This document shows, in pieces, positions 1 to 7,127 of a DNA stretch of 64,000 nt. The stretch comes from Stenotrophomonas nitritireducens (GTDB taxonomy: Bacteria; Pseudomonadota; Gammaproteobacteria; Xanthomonadales; Xanthomonadaceae), in NCBI RefSeq assembly GCF_001431425.1, contig NZ_LDJG01000007.1, positions 62,001 to 126,000 of the forward strand, written 5' to 3'. The position numbers and the translations under genes are program-made. Position 1 is the stretch's first letter. Every line of letters begins with the position of its first letter. The notes under the pieces are model-generated. The model was not told the DNA's origin. It saw nothing but the letters and a program-made list of their open reading frames with translations, and searched no databases.

Positions 1-712
1 GCGCGGCCTCGACGCAATCGACGATGTGGCCGGCCGCGACCGCCCCGGCGCCGCGGCGCGTGCCGGCCGCCTGGCGCGCGCTGGCGAGCGCGGCCTGCGC
101 CTGCTCATCCCGCGCCTGGCGGTCGCGTACGCGCACGCAGCGGCCGCCGAGCGAGTCGGCGTGGCGCAGCGCCGCTTCCAGCAGGTCGCCATCGGCGATG
201 GCGTCGATCAATCCGCTGGCCAGCGCCTGCCCGGCGTCTATCGGCGTGCCGTCGATCATCAGCGACAACGCCTTCGCCGCACCGACCAGGCGCGGTGTGC
301 GCTGCGTTCCGCCGGCGCCGGGCAGCAGGCCCAGGCTGATCTCCGGGAAGGCGAAGCGGGCGCTCCTGGCGGCCACGCGCGCATGGCAGGCCAGCGCCAG
401 CTCCAGCCCGCCGCCGAAAGCCACGCCGTGGATGGCGGCGACCACCGGCACCGGCGAGGCATCCAGCGCCTGCATCAGCGCGCGGATCGCGTCGGCCTGG
501 CCGGAATCGTTGCCGAGCTCGCCGATATCGGCGCCGGCGCAGAAGCAGCGGCCATCGCCGACCAGCACGAGGGCGGCGACGCCGGCGGCGCGACCGCTGC
601 GGGCGATCTCGCCGGCCAGCTCGCCAGCCAGGGCGCGCCCCAGCGCGTTGACCGGCGCGGAGGAGAAGCGCAGCACGGTGGTGCTGCCGTATTGAATGGG
701 TTCGATCGGCAT
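1..712 (-). CDS. Enoyl-CoA hydratase domain of a fatty-acid oxidation protein (3' end beyond window)
   Basis: The visible 237 residues form the N-terminal crotonase part of an enzyme expected to hydrate trans-2-enoyl-CoA during beta-oxidation in the cytoplasm. Seen: FCAGADI near residues 57-63, the oxyanion-hole stretch HGVAFGGGLE with a catalytic-type Glu at about 104, and a second Glu in FPE at about 123 followed by LGLLPGAGGTQR. This pattern fits the hydratase half of FadB/FadJ-type multifunctional enzymes. The reading frame is still open at the window edge, so a fused 3-hydroxyacyl-CoA dehydrogenase half is inferred, not seen. The ATG is at 712. The gene follows a TetR regulator gene in the same direction after a 164-bp gap. 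A stand-alone enoyl-CoA hydratase is the alternative. Confidence 0.85.
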   Translation of the reverse strand, partial: MPIEPIQYGSTTVLRFSSAPVNALGRALAGELAGEIARSGRAAGVAALVLVGDGRCFCAGADIGELGNDSGQADAIRALMQALDASPVPVVAAIHGVAFGGGLELALACHARVAARSARFAFPEISLGLLPGAGGTQRTPRLVGAAKALSLMIDGTPIDAGQALASGLIDAIADGDLLEAALRHADSLGGRCVRVRDRQARDEQAQAALASARQAAGTRRGAGAVAAGHIVDCVEAA

Positions 713-766
713 GGAGTCCCCTGTCAGCGGGACGGGCCGCGAGAGCCCGTCGGCGATTGGTTACCC

Positions 767-796
767 ATTGAATGATTATTTTACCGATTGTTCAAT
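767..796. promoter_or_regulatory. AT-rich ATTGAA/TTCAAT inverted repeat, candidate TetR operator
   Basis: Between the TetR gene and the enoyl-CoA hydratase gene lies an AT-rich patch, conspicuous in this GC-rich sequence. It carries ATTGAA (767-772) and its complement TTCAAT (791-796), 18 bases apart. On the minus strand TTGAAC could be a -35 element. The position suits an operator for the neighbouring TetR protein. This is inferred from position and symmetry only. Confidence 0.35.
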
Positions 797-876
797 AGAT
801 GGGCGCGGGCGAGCGCGCCGCGGCGGCCTGCGGGCGGGGTGTCCGATGTCGAGAGGGGGCGCCGAAGCCGGCGCGC

Positions 877-1572
877 TCAGCGCCGGCGCGCGGGGCGTTG
901 GGGGGCGTCGGCCGCGGTTGCCGCGCCGGTGCGACGCCGGCGCGGCGCCTGCAGCCTGGCCGCCGGGGCGCTGCTGAGCATCCGTTCCAGCAGCTCGGTC
1001 ATCAGCGTGTTCAACTGCGCCCGCGACCAGTCGCCGTCGGCCCGGTACCAGCGCGGCACCCAGCTCAGCGCGCCGAGCAGGGCCAGTACCGCCAGCTTCG
1101 GATCGCACGGCACGATGCTGCCGTCCTTGATGCCTTCGCCGACGATGTCGCGCAGTGCGTGCTCGAAGCGCTGGCGCTCGGCTTTCACCGCCTGGAAATC
1201 GTCGGGCGACAGCGAGCCTTCCTCCAGCACGGTGATGGCCACGCTGTGCTCGCCGATGAAGTACTCCAGCAGGTCGGAAAGCGCTACCCGCAGTTTCTGG
1301 CGGCCATCGCCGCCATCGCGGCGCGCGCGCTCCAGATTGGCGAAGGCCACTTCCATCGCCTGGTCGAAACAGGCCTTGAGCATGGCCTGCTTGTTGGGGA
1401 AGTAGTAATAGAGCGCCGGCTTGGTGACCTCGAGCCGCTGGGCGATGTCGTCCATCGAGGTGCCGTGGTAGCCATGCTTGTTGAACGAGGCCGAGGCCTC
1501 GCGCAGCACGGCGTTGCGCTTGGCGTCGCGCAACTGTTCACGGCTGGGGACGCTGCGTTTCCAATCCGCCAA
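877..1572 (-). CDS. TetR/AcrR-family transcriptional regulator
   Basis: A 231-residue regulator. The N-terminal helix-turn-helix spans about residues 18-65, with the usual TetR signature: a FNKHGYHGTSMDDIAQRL-type stretch, then VTKPALYYYFPNK. The rest is a helical ligand-binding domain, and the last 25 residues are Arg/Ala-rich and probably disordered. The start appears to be TTG at 1572, because AGGAG lies 8 bases upstream on the minus strand and no better ATG or GTG is in frame. It begins 12 bp after the DUF192 gene ends, so the two are probably co-transcribed. The next gene is a beta-oxidation enzyme, so an acyl-CoA-responsive, FadR-like role is plausible. That role is inferred from context, and the ligand is unknown. 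Confidence 0.9.
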   Translation of the reverse strand: MADWKRSVPSREQLRDAKRNAVLREASASFNKHGYHGTSMDDIAQRLEVTKPALYYYFPNKQAMLKACFDQAMEVAFANLERARRDGGDGRQKLRVALSDLLEYFIGEHSVAITVLEEGSLSPDDFQAVKAERQRFEHALRDIVGEGIKDGSIVPCDPKLAVLALLGALSWVPRWYRADGDWSRAQLNTLMTELLERMLSSAPAARLQAPRRRRTGAATAADAPQRPARRR

Positions 1573-1584
1573 GGAACCTGCTCC

Positions 1585-2037
1585 TCACTTGCCCTTCGGG
1601 ATGCCGGGGCCGAACACCAGTTCGGTGCCGTCCTCCAGTTTCAGCTTCTCGGCCTGGCCGGCGTTGAGTTCCAGCACGTAGCGCGCCGGCCTGAAGCTGG
1701 GGTAGGGCGGGCAGGCATCGCCGGCCGAGCAGGGCGGCACGTCGCGCTGCTGGCTGACCAGCCGGCGGCCGTCGTCGAAATAGAGGATGTCCAGCGGGAT
1801 GCGGGTGTTCTTCATCCAGTACGCCTGCGGTTCCTGGCGGTCGTGGATGAACAGCATGCCGCGGTCGCCGTCCATGCGGTCGCGGAACATCAGCCCGCGC
1901 GCGCGGCTGGCGTCGTCCTGGGCCAGTTCCACCTGGTAGCGCGTGCCGCCCAGTTCCACCCAGCTCCCGCCGGCGCTGGCGCAGCCGCCGGACAGCGGCA
2001 ACAGGAACAGGCAGAGGGCGAGGCGCGGCAGGGACAT
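1585..2037 (-). CDS. DUF192 family secreted/lipoprotein
   Basis: A 150-residue protein whose body matches the DUF192 family: RGLMFRDRM, GMLFI and MKNTRIPLDILYFD occur in the expected order, followed by a conserved C-terminal segment rich in Leu and Glu. The family is a small beta-rich domain with no established biochemical function. The first ~20 residues are hydrophobic and end in GGC, which suggests export and possibly lipidation, although the lipobox is not canonical. I chose the ATG at 2037; the frame is open upstream and a GTG 36 bases earlier is a weaker alternative. The TetR gene follows 12 bp downstream and a hypothetical gene precedes it by 56 bp, suggesting one transcript. Confidence 0.85.
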   Translation of the reverse strand: MSLPRLALCLFLLPLSGGCASAGGSWVELGGTRYQVELAQDDASRARGLMFRDRMDGDRGMLFIHDRQEPQAYWMKNTRIPLDILYFDDGRRLVSQQRDVPPCSAGDACPPYPSFRPARYVLELNAGQAEKLKLEDGTELVFGPGIPKGK

Positions 2038-2093
2038 GGCGGAATCCACGAGCGGAAGGGCGTTGCGCACCTTCACGGATGCGTGGCGTGGCG

Positions 2094-2615
2094 TCAAGCG
2101 CCGCCGCCGCGGGGTTGCGGCGCGCCTGGCGCGGTGGCGAAGGCATCGAGCAGCGCGGAAAACAGGGTGTGCACTTCGTCGTGCAGCCACGCCCGCGTGA
2201 GTGCGGAAGGCTGCACGAACAGCTGGCAGGACAGCGCCAGCGCCACGGCATCCAGGCCGAGCGGATCGTCGTGGGTGCGGCCGAGCTGGAAGAAGCGGTC
2301 GTACAGATCGAAGCGGCTTTCCAGCAGATGGCCGTGCCAGGTGTCCAGTGCGCGGTCGATATCCAGGCCGCTGGCCTGTCGCGGCGGCGTCCATCCGGGC
2401 GGCAGGCAGAGCGGCGGCGTGGGGGCCGGCATCGCGCCTGAATGCGCATAGGCGCGGCAGGCCAGCCAGAAGCGGAACAGGCACAGCTCGGCGATGGCTT
2501 CCGACGGTGTGGGGTGCAGGTGCAGCACGCCGGCGTAGCGGCTGCGGTAGTCCACCTCCATGTAGCCGCGGACGAACTGCTCCGGTGCCATGCCGGTGGC
2601 GGGGGTGTTTTCCAT
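2094..2615 (-). CDS. Hypothetical protein
   Basis: A 173-residue protein that I do not recognise. The ATG at 2615 has a strong ribosome-binding sequence (AAGGAG, 7 bases upstream), so the 23 extra residues of the longer open frame were excluded. The protein is soluble-looking and mostly helical by composition, with several Trp, Tyr and His residues in the first half (HLHPTPSEAIAELCLFRFW) and a Gly/Pro-rich tail. No membrane segment, signal peptide or known catalytic motif is visible. It heads the minus-strand series with the DUF192 and TetR genes and is divergent from a small HTH regulator gene across 134 bp. Confidence 0.75.
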   Translation of the reverse strand: MENTPATGMAPEQFVRGYMEVDYRSRYAGVLHLHPTPSEAIAELCLFRFWLACRAYAHSGAMPAPTPPLCLPPGWTPPRQASGLDIDRALDTWHGHLLESRFDLYDRFFQLGRTHDDPLGLDAVALALSCQLFVQPSALTRAWLHDEVHTLFSALLDAFATAPGAPQPRGGGA

Positions 2616-2673
2616 GGTGCTTCTCCTTGGCGGGGCGGGCGCCTGCAAGGCACCGCGCGTGGGTCCATGCGCC

Positions 2674-2705
2674 AATGAAAGCAATTAGTTCATTCAAATG
2701 AAAGC
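2674..2705. promoter_or_regulatory. Repeated AATGAAAGC motifs in a divergent promoter region
   Basis: In the gap between two divergent genes the 9-mer AATGAAAGC occurs at 2674-2682 and again at 2697-2705, 23 bp apart on the same strand. The inverted form TTCATT lies between them at 2689-2694. The patch is AT-rich relative to its surroundings. Such iterated half-sites beside a small HTH gene suggest an autoregulatory operator, but no protein-DNA evidence is available here. Confidence 0.35.
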
Positions 2706-2749
2706 GAATGGTGATCCCGCCGCGGGCGTGGTCCGTAACGTTGCCGGCC

Positions 2750-3145
2750 ATGAGCGACGAACGCTTCGAATTCTCCCGACGCTTGCAGCAGGCGATGAGC
2801 GCGGCCGGTTACGAACCGCGCCCGGCGATCCTCTTCCGCCTGTTCAATGCGCGCTACACGGGACGTTCGGTGAGTTTCCAGAGCGCATCGCGCTGGCTGG
2901 GTGGCCGCTCGCTTCCCGAGCAGGACAAGCTGCAGGTGTTGGCCGAGCTGTTCGGCGTCGCGCCGCAGGCCCTGCGTTTCGGCGACGCGCCGCGGGTGGC
3001 CGAGACGCACGGCGAATGGAATGCGCTGGGCGCGCACGAGCGCTCCGTGATCAACAGCTTCCTGGCCCTGCCGGTGCGGCAGCGCGAACTGGTCGGCGAA
3101 CTGGTCAAGGCGCTGGCGCAGACGGAGCGGAAGTCCGCGCGCTGA
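2750..3145 (+). CDS. Small helix-turn-helix (XRE-like) DNA-binding protein
   Basis: A 131-residue protein. Residues ~5-75 look like a lambda-repressor-type HTH domain: an initial helix (FSRRLQQAMSAAG), a probable recognition region (SFQSASRWLGGRSLPE) and a continuation typical of XRE proteins (DKLQVLAELFGVAPQALRFG). The C-terminal ~45 residues are helical and could dimerise. I preferred the ATG at 2750 to the upstream GTG/ATG because the protein aligns better as an HTH from there, although no clear Shine-Dalgarno sequence is present. It is divergent from the hypothetical gene and 97 bp upstream of an exported HExxH protein. Its target is unknown; the AATGAAAGC repeats just upstream are a candidate operator. 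Confidence 0.75.
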   Translation: MSDERFEFSRRLQQAMSAAGYEPRPAILFRLFNARYTGRSVSFQSASRWLGGRSLPEQDKLQVLAELFGVAPQALRFGDAPRVAETHGEWNALGAHERSVINSFLALPVRQRELVGELVKALAQTERKSAR

Positions 3146-3242
3146 CGGCGCCGCCGCGGCCGCCCGCGGTGTCGATGCATGCGGTTGGACACATCCGCCG
3201 GTTCCGTACGTCAGGGAAGCATTCCCTTCCGGAGATGTGCGC

Positions 3243-4217
3243 ATGCCTCTTTCCCGTTTCCCGGCTCCTGTCCTGGCGTCGTTCCTGCTGCTGCTCGCGG
3301 GCAACGCGCGGGCCGAAGCGGATTGCCCGCCGCTGCCCGGGCTGGACCGCTGCGCGGCCGGCGCGCATGGCTGGGTCTATGGCCGCGATGCCGACCAGGT
3401 GCGGATGCTGGCCGGCGACCTCGCCGCCAGCGCCGCGGCCTTCGAACATCACTTCGCCCGGCCGCCGCTGCGGTTGGCGGTGCTGCTGGATGCGCCCGGT
3501 GGCATCGGCGCCGATGACCGCGCGCGGCTGCTCGCCGCCGGGGCCGTGCAGGTGATCGACTGGCCCGGCATGCAGGCCTTCCAGGCCGCGCGCCAGTCGG
3601 CGGTGGCGGCCGACGACCCGGGCAGCCGCCTGCTCGCCGCCAACCCGGCCATCGGCCAGGCGATCTGGCGCAACCTGACCCGGCACGAGCTGGGGCATGT
3701 GGTCTTCAACCTGGCCTACTGGCCGGACCTGGGCAGGACGTCCGGACATGGCCACGCGCGCAGCCCCGACTGGCTCAACGAGGCGGCGGCGATGACCCTG
3801 GAAGCGGACGAACTGGTCGCCCAGCGCAGGCGGATGCTGCGCAGCCTGCGGGCCGATCCGGCCCATCCGCTGCCCGGTCTTGCCGTTTTCCTGGCCATGG
3901 CCAACCCGGCCCGTCCCGACGGACAGGCCGCACCGGCCACCAAGGGCGTCAGCCTGGTCTATCGCAGCCCGGCCGAGGCCGGCGACCCGGCGACCGGGGC
4001 GCGCTACTACGCCCAGGTGCAGGGCTGGGCCGACTTCCTGGACCAGGCCACGGCCGCTGTGCGACCGGGCGTGCTGGGCAGCATCAGCGAGCGCATTGCC
4101 GCCGGCGACCGTTTCGACGACTGGCTGGCCGACACCGGCCCGTCCTTCGGCCTGCCGGACACCCTGCCGGCACTGGAGCAGCAGTGGCGTGCCTGGCTGG
4201 ACGCCACCGCCGGTTGA
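3243..4217 (+). CDS. Exported HExxH metallopeptidase-like protein
   Basis: A 324-residue protein with a signal peptide (hydrophobic core at residues 11-20, likely cleavage after ARA at ~24). HELGH at 148-152 is a gluzincin-type zinc motif, and a downstream Glu in WLNEAAAM (~180) could be the third ligand, 28 residues after the second His. This arrangement resembles 'peptidase MA-like' proteins, so a periplasmic zinc peptidase is likely, but no substrate can be named. The ATG at 3243 was chosen because GGAG lies 8 bases upstream; a GTG two codons earlier is too close to that site. Two Cys in the mature N-terminus (28 and 37) might form a disulfide. It is convergent with rpiA. Confidence 0.75.
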   Translation: MPLSRFPAPVLASFLLLLAGNARAEADCPPLPGLDRCAAGAHGWVYGRDADQVRMLAGDLAASAAAFEHHFARPPLRLAVLLDAPGGIGADDRARLLAAGAVQVIDWPGMQAFQAARQSAVAADDPGSRLLAANPAIGQAIWRNLTRHELGHVVFNLAYWPDLGRTSGHGHARSPDWLNEAAAMTLEADELVAQRRRMLRSLRADPAHPLPGLAVFLAMANPARPDGQAAPATKGVSLVYRSPAEAGDPATGARYYAQVQGWADFLDQATAAVRPGVLGSISERIAAGDRFDDWLADTGPSFGLPDTLPALEQQWRAWLDATAG

Positions 4218-4250
4218 CGCGCCGCGGCAACCGCCGTCGCGTGTGCGGGC

Positions 4251-4898
4251 TTACAGCACCTGCGGCGGTTCGCCGCCGACGATGACCACGTCGGCCGGGC
4301 GCCGCGCGAACAGGCCGACGGTGACCACGCCCGGGATCTGGTTGAGCTGCTGTTCCAGCTTCACCGGGTCGGTGATGGACAGGTTGTGCACGTCCAGGAT
4401 CAGGTTGCCGTTGTCGGTGACCACGCCGTCGCGCCACACCGGCTGGCCGCCGGTCAGGGCCAGGATCTCGCGCGCCACCAGGCTGCGCGCCATCGGGATC
4501 ACTTCCACCGGCAGCGGGAACTTGCCCAGCACCTTGACCTGCTTGCTCGGGTCGACGATGCAGACGAACTTCTTGCTGGCCTCGGCGATGATCTTCTCGC
4601 GGGTCAGCGCGGCACCGCCGCCCTTGATCAGGTTCCTGTTGCCGTCGCACTCGTCGGCGCCATCCACGTACAGCGACAGGCCGCCGGTGTGGTTCAGGTC
4701 CAGCACCTCGATGCCGTGGCCCTTGAGCAGGGCGGTGCTCTGCTCGGAACTGGAGACAGCGCCTTCGATCTGGTCCTTGATGCGGGCCAGCGCCTCGATG
4801 AAGTAGGCGACGGTGGAGCCGGTGCCGACACCGACGATCATTCCCTTCTGGACGTATTCGATGGCTTTTTCGGCGGCCAGGCGCTTGGCTTCGGACAT
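4251..4898 (-). CDS. rpiA: Ribose-5-phosphate isomerase A
   Basis: A 215-residue enzyme that interconverts ribose-5-phosphate and ribulose-5-phosphate in the non-oxidative pentose phosphate pathway. The family's substrate-binding motifs are all present: GTGSTV near residues 25-30, DGADE near 80, and KGGGAAL near 92. The length equals the usual RpiA length of about 215-220 residues. The ATG at 4898 starts the canonical N-terminus ([16 protein letters not shown]). It works in the same pathway as the transketolase at 49 kb, but the two are not linked. A degenerate repeat lies immediately upstream of the gene. Confidence 0.97.
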   Translation of the reverse strand: MSEAKRLAAEKAIEYVQKGMIVGVGTGSTVAYFIEALARIKDQIEGAVSSSEQSTALLKGHGIEVLDLNHTGGLSLYVDGADECDGNRNLIKGGGAALTREKIIAEASKKFVCIVDPSKQVKVLGKFPLPVEVIPMARSLVAREILALTGGQPVWRDGVVTDNGNLILDVHNLSITDPVKLEQQLNQIPGVVTVGLFARRPADVVIVGGEPPQVL

Positions 4899-4932
4899 GG
4901 TGGGCTCGGTGGAGTTGGAGGAATGCGTTTGT

Positions 4933-4990
4933 CTGCAGGAGTTCGGCCGCGAACGGGCTTTACCGGGAACGCGTCCTTCGCGGCTGATGG
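4933..4990. repeat. Interspersed repeat, family B copy 1 (degenerate)
   Basis: The rpiA upstream gap contains CTGCAGGAG, a GGCCGCGA arm, a central GGGCTTTACCGGGAACGC core and a return arm TTCGCGGCTGATGG. The same layout occurs at 9021-9092, and related pieces occur near 11111. This looks like a diverged copy of a short interspersed inverted-repeat element. The rest of the 4899-5030 gap shows only GC-rich sequence with no clear promoter. Confidence 0.55.
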
Positions 4991-5030
4991 CCCGAGGCCC
5001 CCCGGAGCCGCTCCAGCGGGAGGTTCGGGA

Positions 5031-5516
5031 TCAGGCCGGCTTCTTCTTTTCCAGCGCCAGCAGCAGCTTCCACTGCGCGGCCGTGACCGGGAACACCGAC
5101 AGGCGGTTGCCCTTGGCGGTGAGCGGGAAACCCTCGCCCAGTTCGTCGGTGTGCCGCTTGATCTCGTCCAGCGCGATCACGTGCGCCAGCTTGCGCTCGA
5201 AGGCCACGTCCACCAGGTACCAGCGCGGCTGTTCGCGGCTGGCCTTGGGATCGTGGTAATCGGACGTCGGATCGAACTGGGTGTCGTCCGGGTAGGCCGC
5301 GCTGGCCACCGTGGCGGTGCCGACGATGCCCGGCACCTTGGTGTTGGAGTGGTAGAACAGGATGCCGTCGCCGACCTTCATGCCGTCGCGCATGAAATTG
5401 CGCGCCTGGTAGTTGCGCACGCCGTTCCACGGTTCGGTGCCCACGCGCTGCAGGTCGTCGATGGAAAAGGCGTCCGGTTCGGACTTCATCAGCCAGTAGC
5501 GCTTGCGGGCGGTCAT
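5031..5516 (-). CDS. EVE-domain (PUA-like) protein
   Basis: A 161-residue single-domain protein of the EVE family, which has a PUA-like fold thought to bind modified nucleotides or nucleic acid. Visible hallmarks are the start (YWLMKSEPDAFSIDDL), WNGVRNYQARNFMRDGMKVGD and FYHSNTKVPGIVG, followed by DPTSDYHDPKA and PRWYLVDV, as in bacterial and eukaryotic THYN1-type proteins. The ATG at 5516 overlaps the stop of the upstream cyclo-ligase gene by four bases (ATGA), so the two are translationally coupled. The cellular role is not established. Some EVE proteins occur in defence contexts, but nothing here suggests that. Confidence 0.92.
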   Translation of the reverse strand: MTARKRYWLMKSEPDAFSIDDLQRVGTEPWNGVRNYQARNFMRDGMKVGDGILFYHSNTKVPGIVGTATVASAAYPDDTQFDPTSDYHDPKASREQPRWYLVDVAFERKLAHVIALDEIKRHTDELGEGFPLTAKGNRLSVFPVTAAQWKLLLALEKKKPA

Positions 5517-6103
5517 GCGTGCGACGGTTCCGGGTAGAGAGTGGCGTGCTCGGTACAGATGGCATCCACCGCCACGTCCCAGTCCTCGACCGGCAGCGCC
5601 GGCACCTGCTGGGCGGCGAAGCCGGCGCCGACCAGCCACGGCGGCGCGCTCTGCCGCTGGCGGAAAGCGAAGCTGCGATCATACCAGCCGCCCCCCATGC
5701 CCAGCCGCCGGCCCTGCGGGTCGAAGCCGACCAGCGGCGCGACCACCAGCGCCATGTCCTGCGCGTGCAGCGTGCGTTCCGGATCGATGTCCGGTTCGGG
5801 GATGCCGTAGCGGTTGGCGCGCAGCGGCTGCCCGGGGCGCCACGGCGCGAAACGCAGCAGCTTGCCGTGCAGCACCGGCAGGCAATAGGTCTGGCGGGCG
5901 GGCAGTTGCATCTGCCAGCGGTGCAGGGCGATCTCGCCGTCCATCGCCCAGTAGCCGGCGACCGGGCCGGCCACGTCGGCGAAGGGCAGGGCGAGCAGCC
6001 GTGCGGCCAGCGCCTCGGCGGCGGCAATGCGCTCGGCCGCCGGGATGTCGCGGCGGCGCTGGCGCAGTTGTCGGCGGAGGTCCTGGCGGTCGTCGGCAGT
6101 CAT
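5513..6103 (-). CDS. 5-formyltetrahydrofolate cyclo-ligase
   Basis: A 196-residue cytoplasmic enzyme that converts 5-formyl-THF to 5,10-methenyl-THF using ATP. The family signature GMGGGWYDRSFAF near the C-terminus and the basic N-terminus (DRQDLRRQLRQRRRDI), which contacts ATP, are present. The ATG at 6103 was chosen over the longer open frame because the upstream part would run into the 6S RNA terminator and has no family similarity. The order zapA - 6S RNA - cyclo-ligase is the same as E. coli zapA-ssrS-ygfA, which supports the identity. It overlaps the EVE gene by 4 bp. Confidence 0.95.
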   Translation of the reverse strand: MTADDRQDLRRQLRQRRRDIPAAERIAAAEALAARLLALPFADVAGPVAGYWAMDGEIALHRWQMQLPARQTYCLPVLHGKLLRFAPWRPGQPLRANRYGIPEPDIDPERTLHAQDMALVVAPLVGFDPQGRRLGMGGGWYDRSFAFRQRQSAPPWLVGAGFAAQQVPALPVEDWDVAVDAICTEHATLYPEPSHA

Positions 6104-6169
6104 CGGCGGCGTTGGAGCGGAACCTGTCGGGATTATCGGCCGGCATGCCGGCCGGCGCATGGACCTGAC

Positions 6170-6199
6170 AAAGAAGAACGGCGCCTTGCGGCGCCGTTC
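6170..6199 (-). terminator. Rho-independent terminator after 6S RNA
   Basis: On the minus strand a 10-bp perfect stem, GAACGGCGCC / GGCGCCGTTC with a 4-base loop (6176-6199), is followed by a T-rich tail (TTCTTT). It begins 11 bases beyond the predicted 3' end of the 6S RNA and would separate it from the cyclo-ligase gene. Confidence 0.85.
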
Positions 6200-6209
6200 C
6201 GGAATAATT

Positions 6210-6395
6210 GCATTCTCCGCCATGACGATGCGTGCGAAACGACCTTGAACCCGGGGTTCAAGTGGGAACGCTGGGGAATCTTCGGGCTTCCCGCTGCAAG
6301 GCGGACCTGCACACCTGACTCCGTCGCGCCCCCGTGGTCGTCATTAAGGGACAAGGCGAATGTTTGCACACGCCGTCGTTCACGGCAGAGAACGC
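6210..6395 (-). ncRNA. ssrS: 6S RNA
   Basis: About 186 nt, close to the 184 nt of E. coli 6S RNA, which binds the sigma-70 holoenzyme and mimics an open promoter in stationary phase. Seen: the ends form a 12-bp terminal stem (5' GCGUUCUCUGCC with 3' GGCGGAGAAUGC, counting G-U pairs). The 3' half contains UUGAACCCCGGGUUCAAGG, the counterpart of the conserved E. coli segment UUGAACCAAGGGUUCAAGG. A -10 hexamer TATACT lies 7 bases before the predicted 5' end and a strong terminator lies 11 bases after the 3' end. The location between zapA and the cyclo-ligase gene is the classical one. The ends are predicted to within a few bases. Confidence 0.92.
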
Positions 6396-6401
6396 GACGC
6401 C

Positions 6402-6407
6402 AGTATA
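6402..6407 (-). promoter_or_regulatory. -10 element of the 6S RNA promoter
   Basis: TATACT on the minus strand ends 7 bases upstream of the predicted 6S RNA 5' end. That is the right spacing for a sigma-70 start, and the match to TATAAT is 5 of 6. The -35 region is not clear. Confidence 0.65.
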
Positions 6408-6480
6408 GCCGTGTTGCACGCGCATGGCAGCCCACGGATGCAGCGAAGACGGAACCGTCCGTCGGATGAATGCGACGCCG

Positions 6481-6780
6481 TCAGCGGCCGTCGTCGATCG
6501 CGTTGTCCAGGCGGCGGTTGAGATCGTTCATCGCGCTCTGGAAACGCTGCTGCTGCTGCGCCAGTTCATCGCGCATCAGGTGCAGTTCGTGGGCCAGGTT
6601 GAGCGCGGCCAATACCGCCACCCGGTCCACCGCCGCCATGCGGTTGTTGCCGCGGATCTCGCGCATGCGCGCGTCGAGCATGCGCGCGGCGGCGGTGAGG
6701 CTGTCGCGCTCGGCCGGCTCCACGCCGACGGTGTATTCGCGGTCCAGGATGCGGACGCTGACCGGCTCGTTCTGGCTCAC
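6481..6780 (-). CDS. zapA: Cell division protein ZapA
   Basis: A 99-residue protein of the ZapA family, which binds and bundles FtsZ at the division ring. The N-terminus (VSVRILDREYTVGV) has the globular-domain signature, followed by LTAAARMLDARMREIR and a C-terminal coiled coil (ELAQQQQRFQSAMNDLNRRLD). The start is GTG at 6780, overlapping the stop of the upstream coiled-coil gene in a GTGA arrangement. Its place just upstream of 6S RNA matches the E. coli order. No unusual residues were seen. Confidence 0.95.
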   Translation of the reverse strand: MSQNEPVSVRILDREYTVGVEPAERDSLTAAARMLDARMREIRGNNRMAAVDRVAVLAALNLAHELHLMRDELAQQQQRFQSAMNDLNRRLDNAIDDGR

Positions 6781-6998
6781 GTGTGCTGCTCCAGCGACTT
6801 GAGGCGGGTGATCATCGCTTCCACCCGCGAGCGCGCCTGTTCGTTCTTGGCCAGCAGCTGCGCGCGTTCGGCGACCAGCTGCTCCTGCTGCTGGCGCAGG
6901 CTGCGGTTCTCGTCGGCCAGGCGCTGGTTGCGCTCGAACAGCAGTTCGAGGCGCGCGGCCAGGGCCTGCAGCTGGGTGGCGGGGTCGAAGGAATCCAT
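6777..6998 (-). CDS. TIGR02449-type small coiled-coil protein
   Basis: A 73-residue protein that is almost wholly a coiled coil (LQALAARLELLFERNQRLADEN continuing through Gln/Glu-rich heptads to LKSLEQ). Proteins of this size and make-up, annotated TIGR02449, sit beside zapA in xanthomonads and pseudomonads. A ZapB-like accessory role in division is a reasonable inference, but no activity is established. I chose the ATG at 6998; an in-frame ATG at 7016 would add six residues. The stop overlaps the zapA GTG by four bases, so the two are probably translationally coupled. Confidence 0.85.
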   Translation of the reverse strand: MDSFDPATQLQALAARLELLFERNQRLADENRSLRQQQEQLVAERAQLLAKNEQARSRVEAMITRLKSLEQHT

Positions 6999-7127
6999 GC
7001 CCGGCACGATAGGCATGCGCGTCGGGGGTGGTCAAGATGGCGCGCATGGCGCCGTTGCTACACTGTGCAGCCGTTGCCGCGCCGCTGCGCGACATCGGCC
7101 TTTCCCGCTTCCACAGACCTGTGTGAC

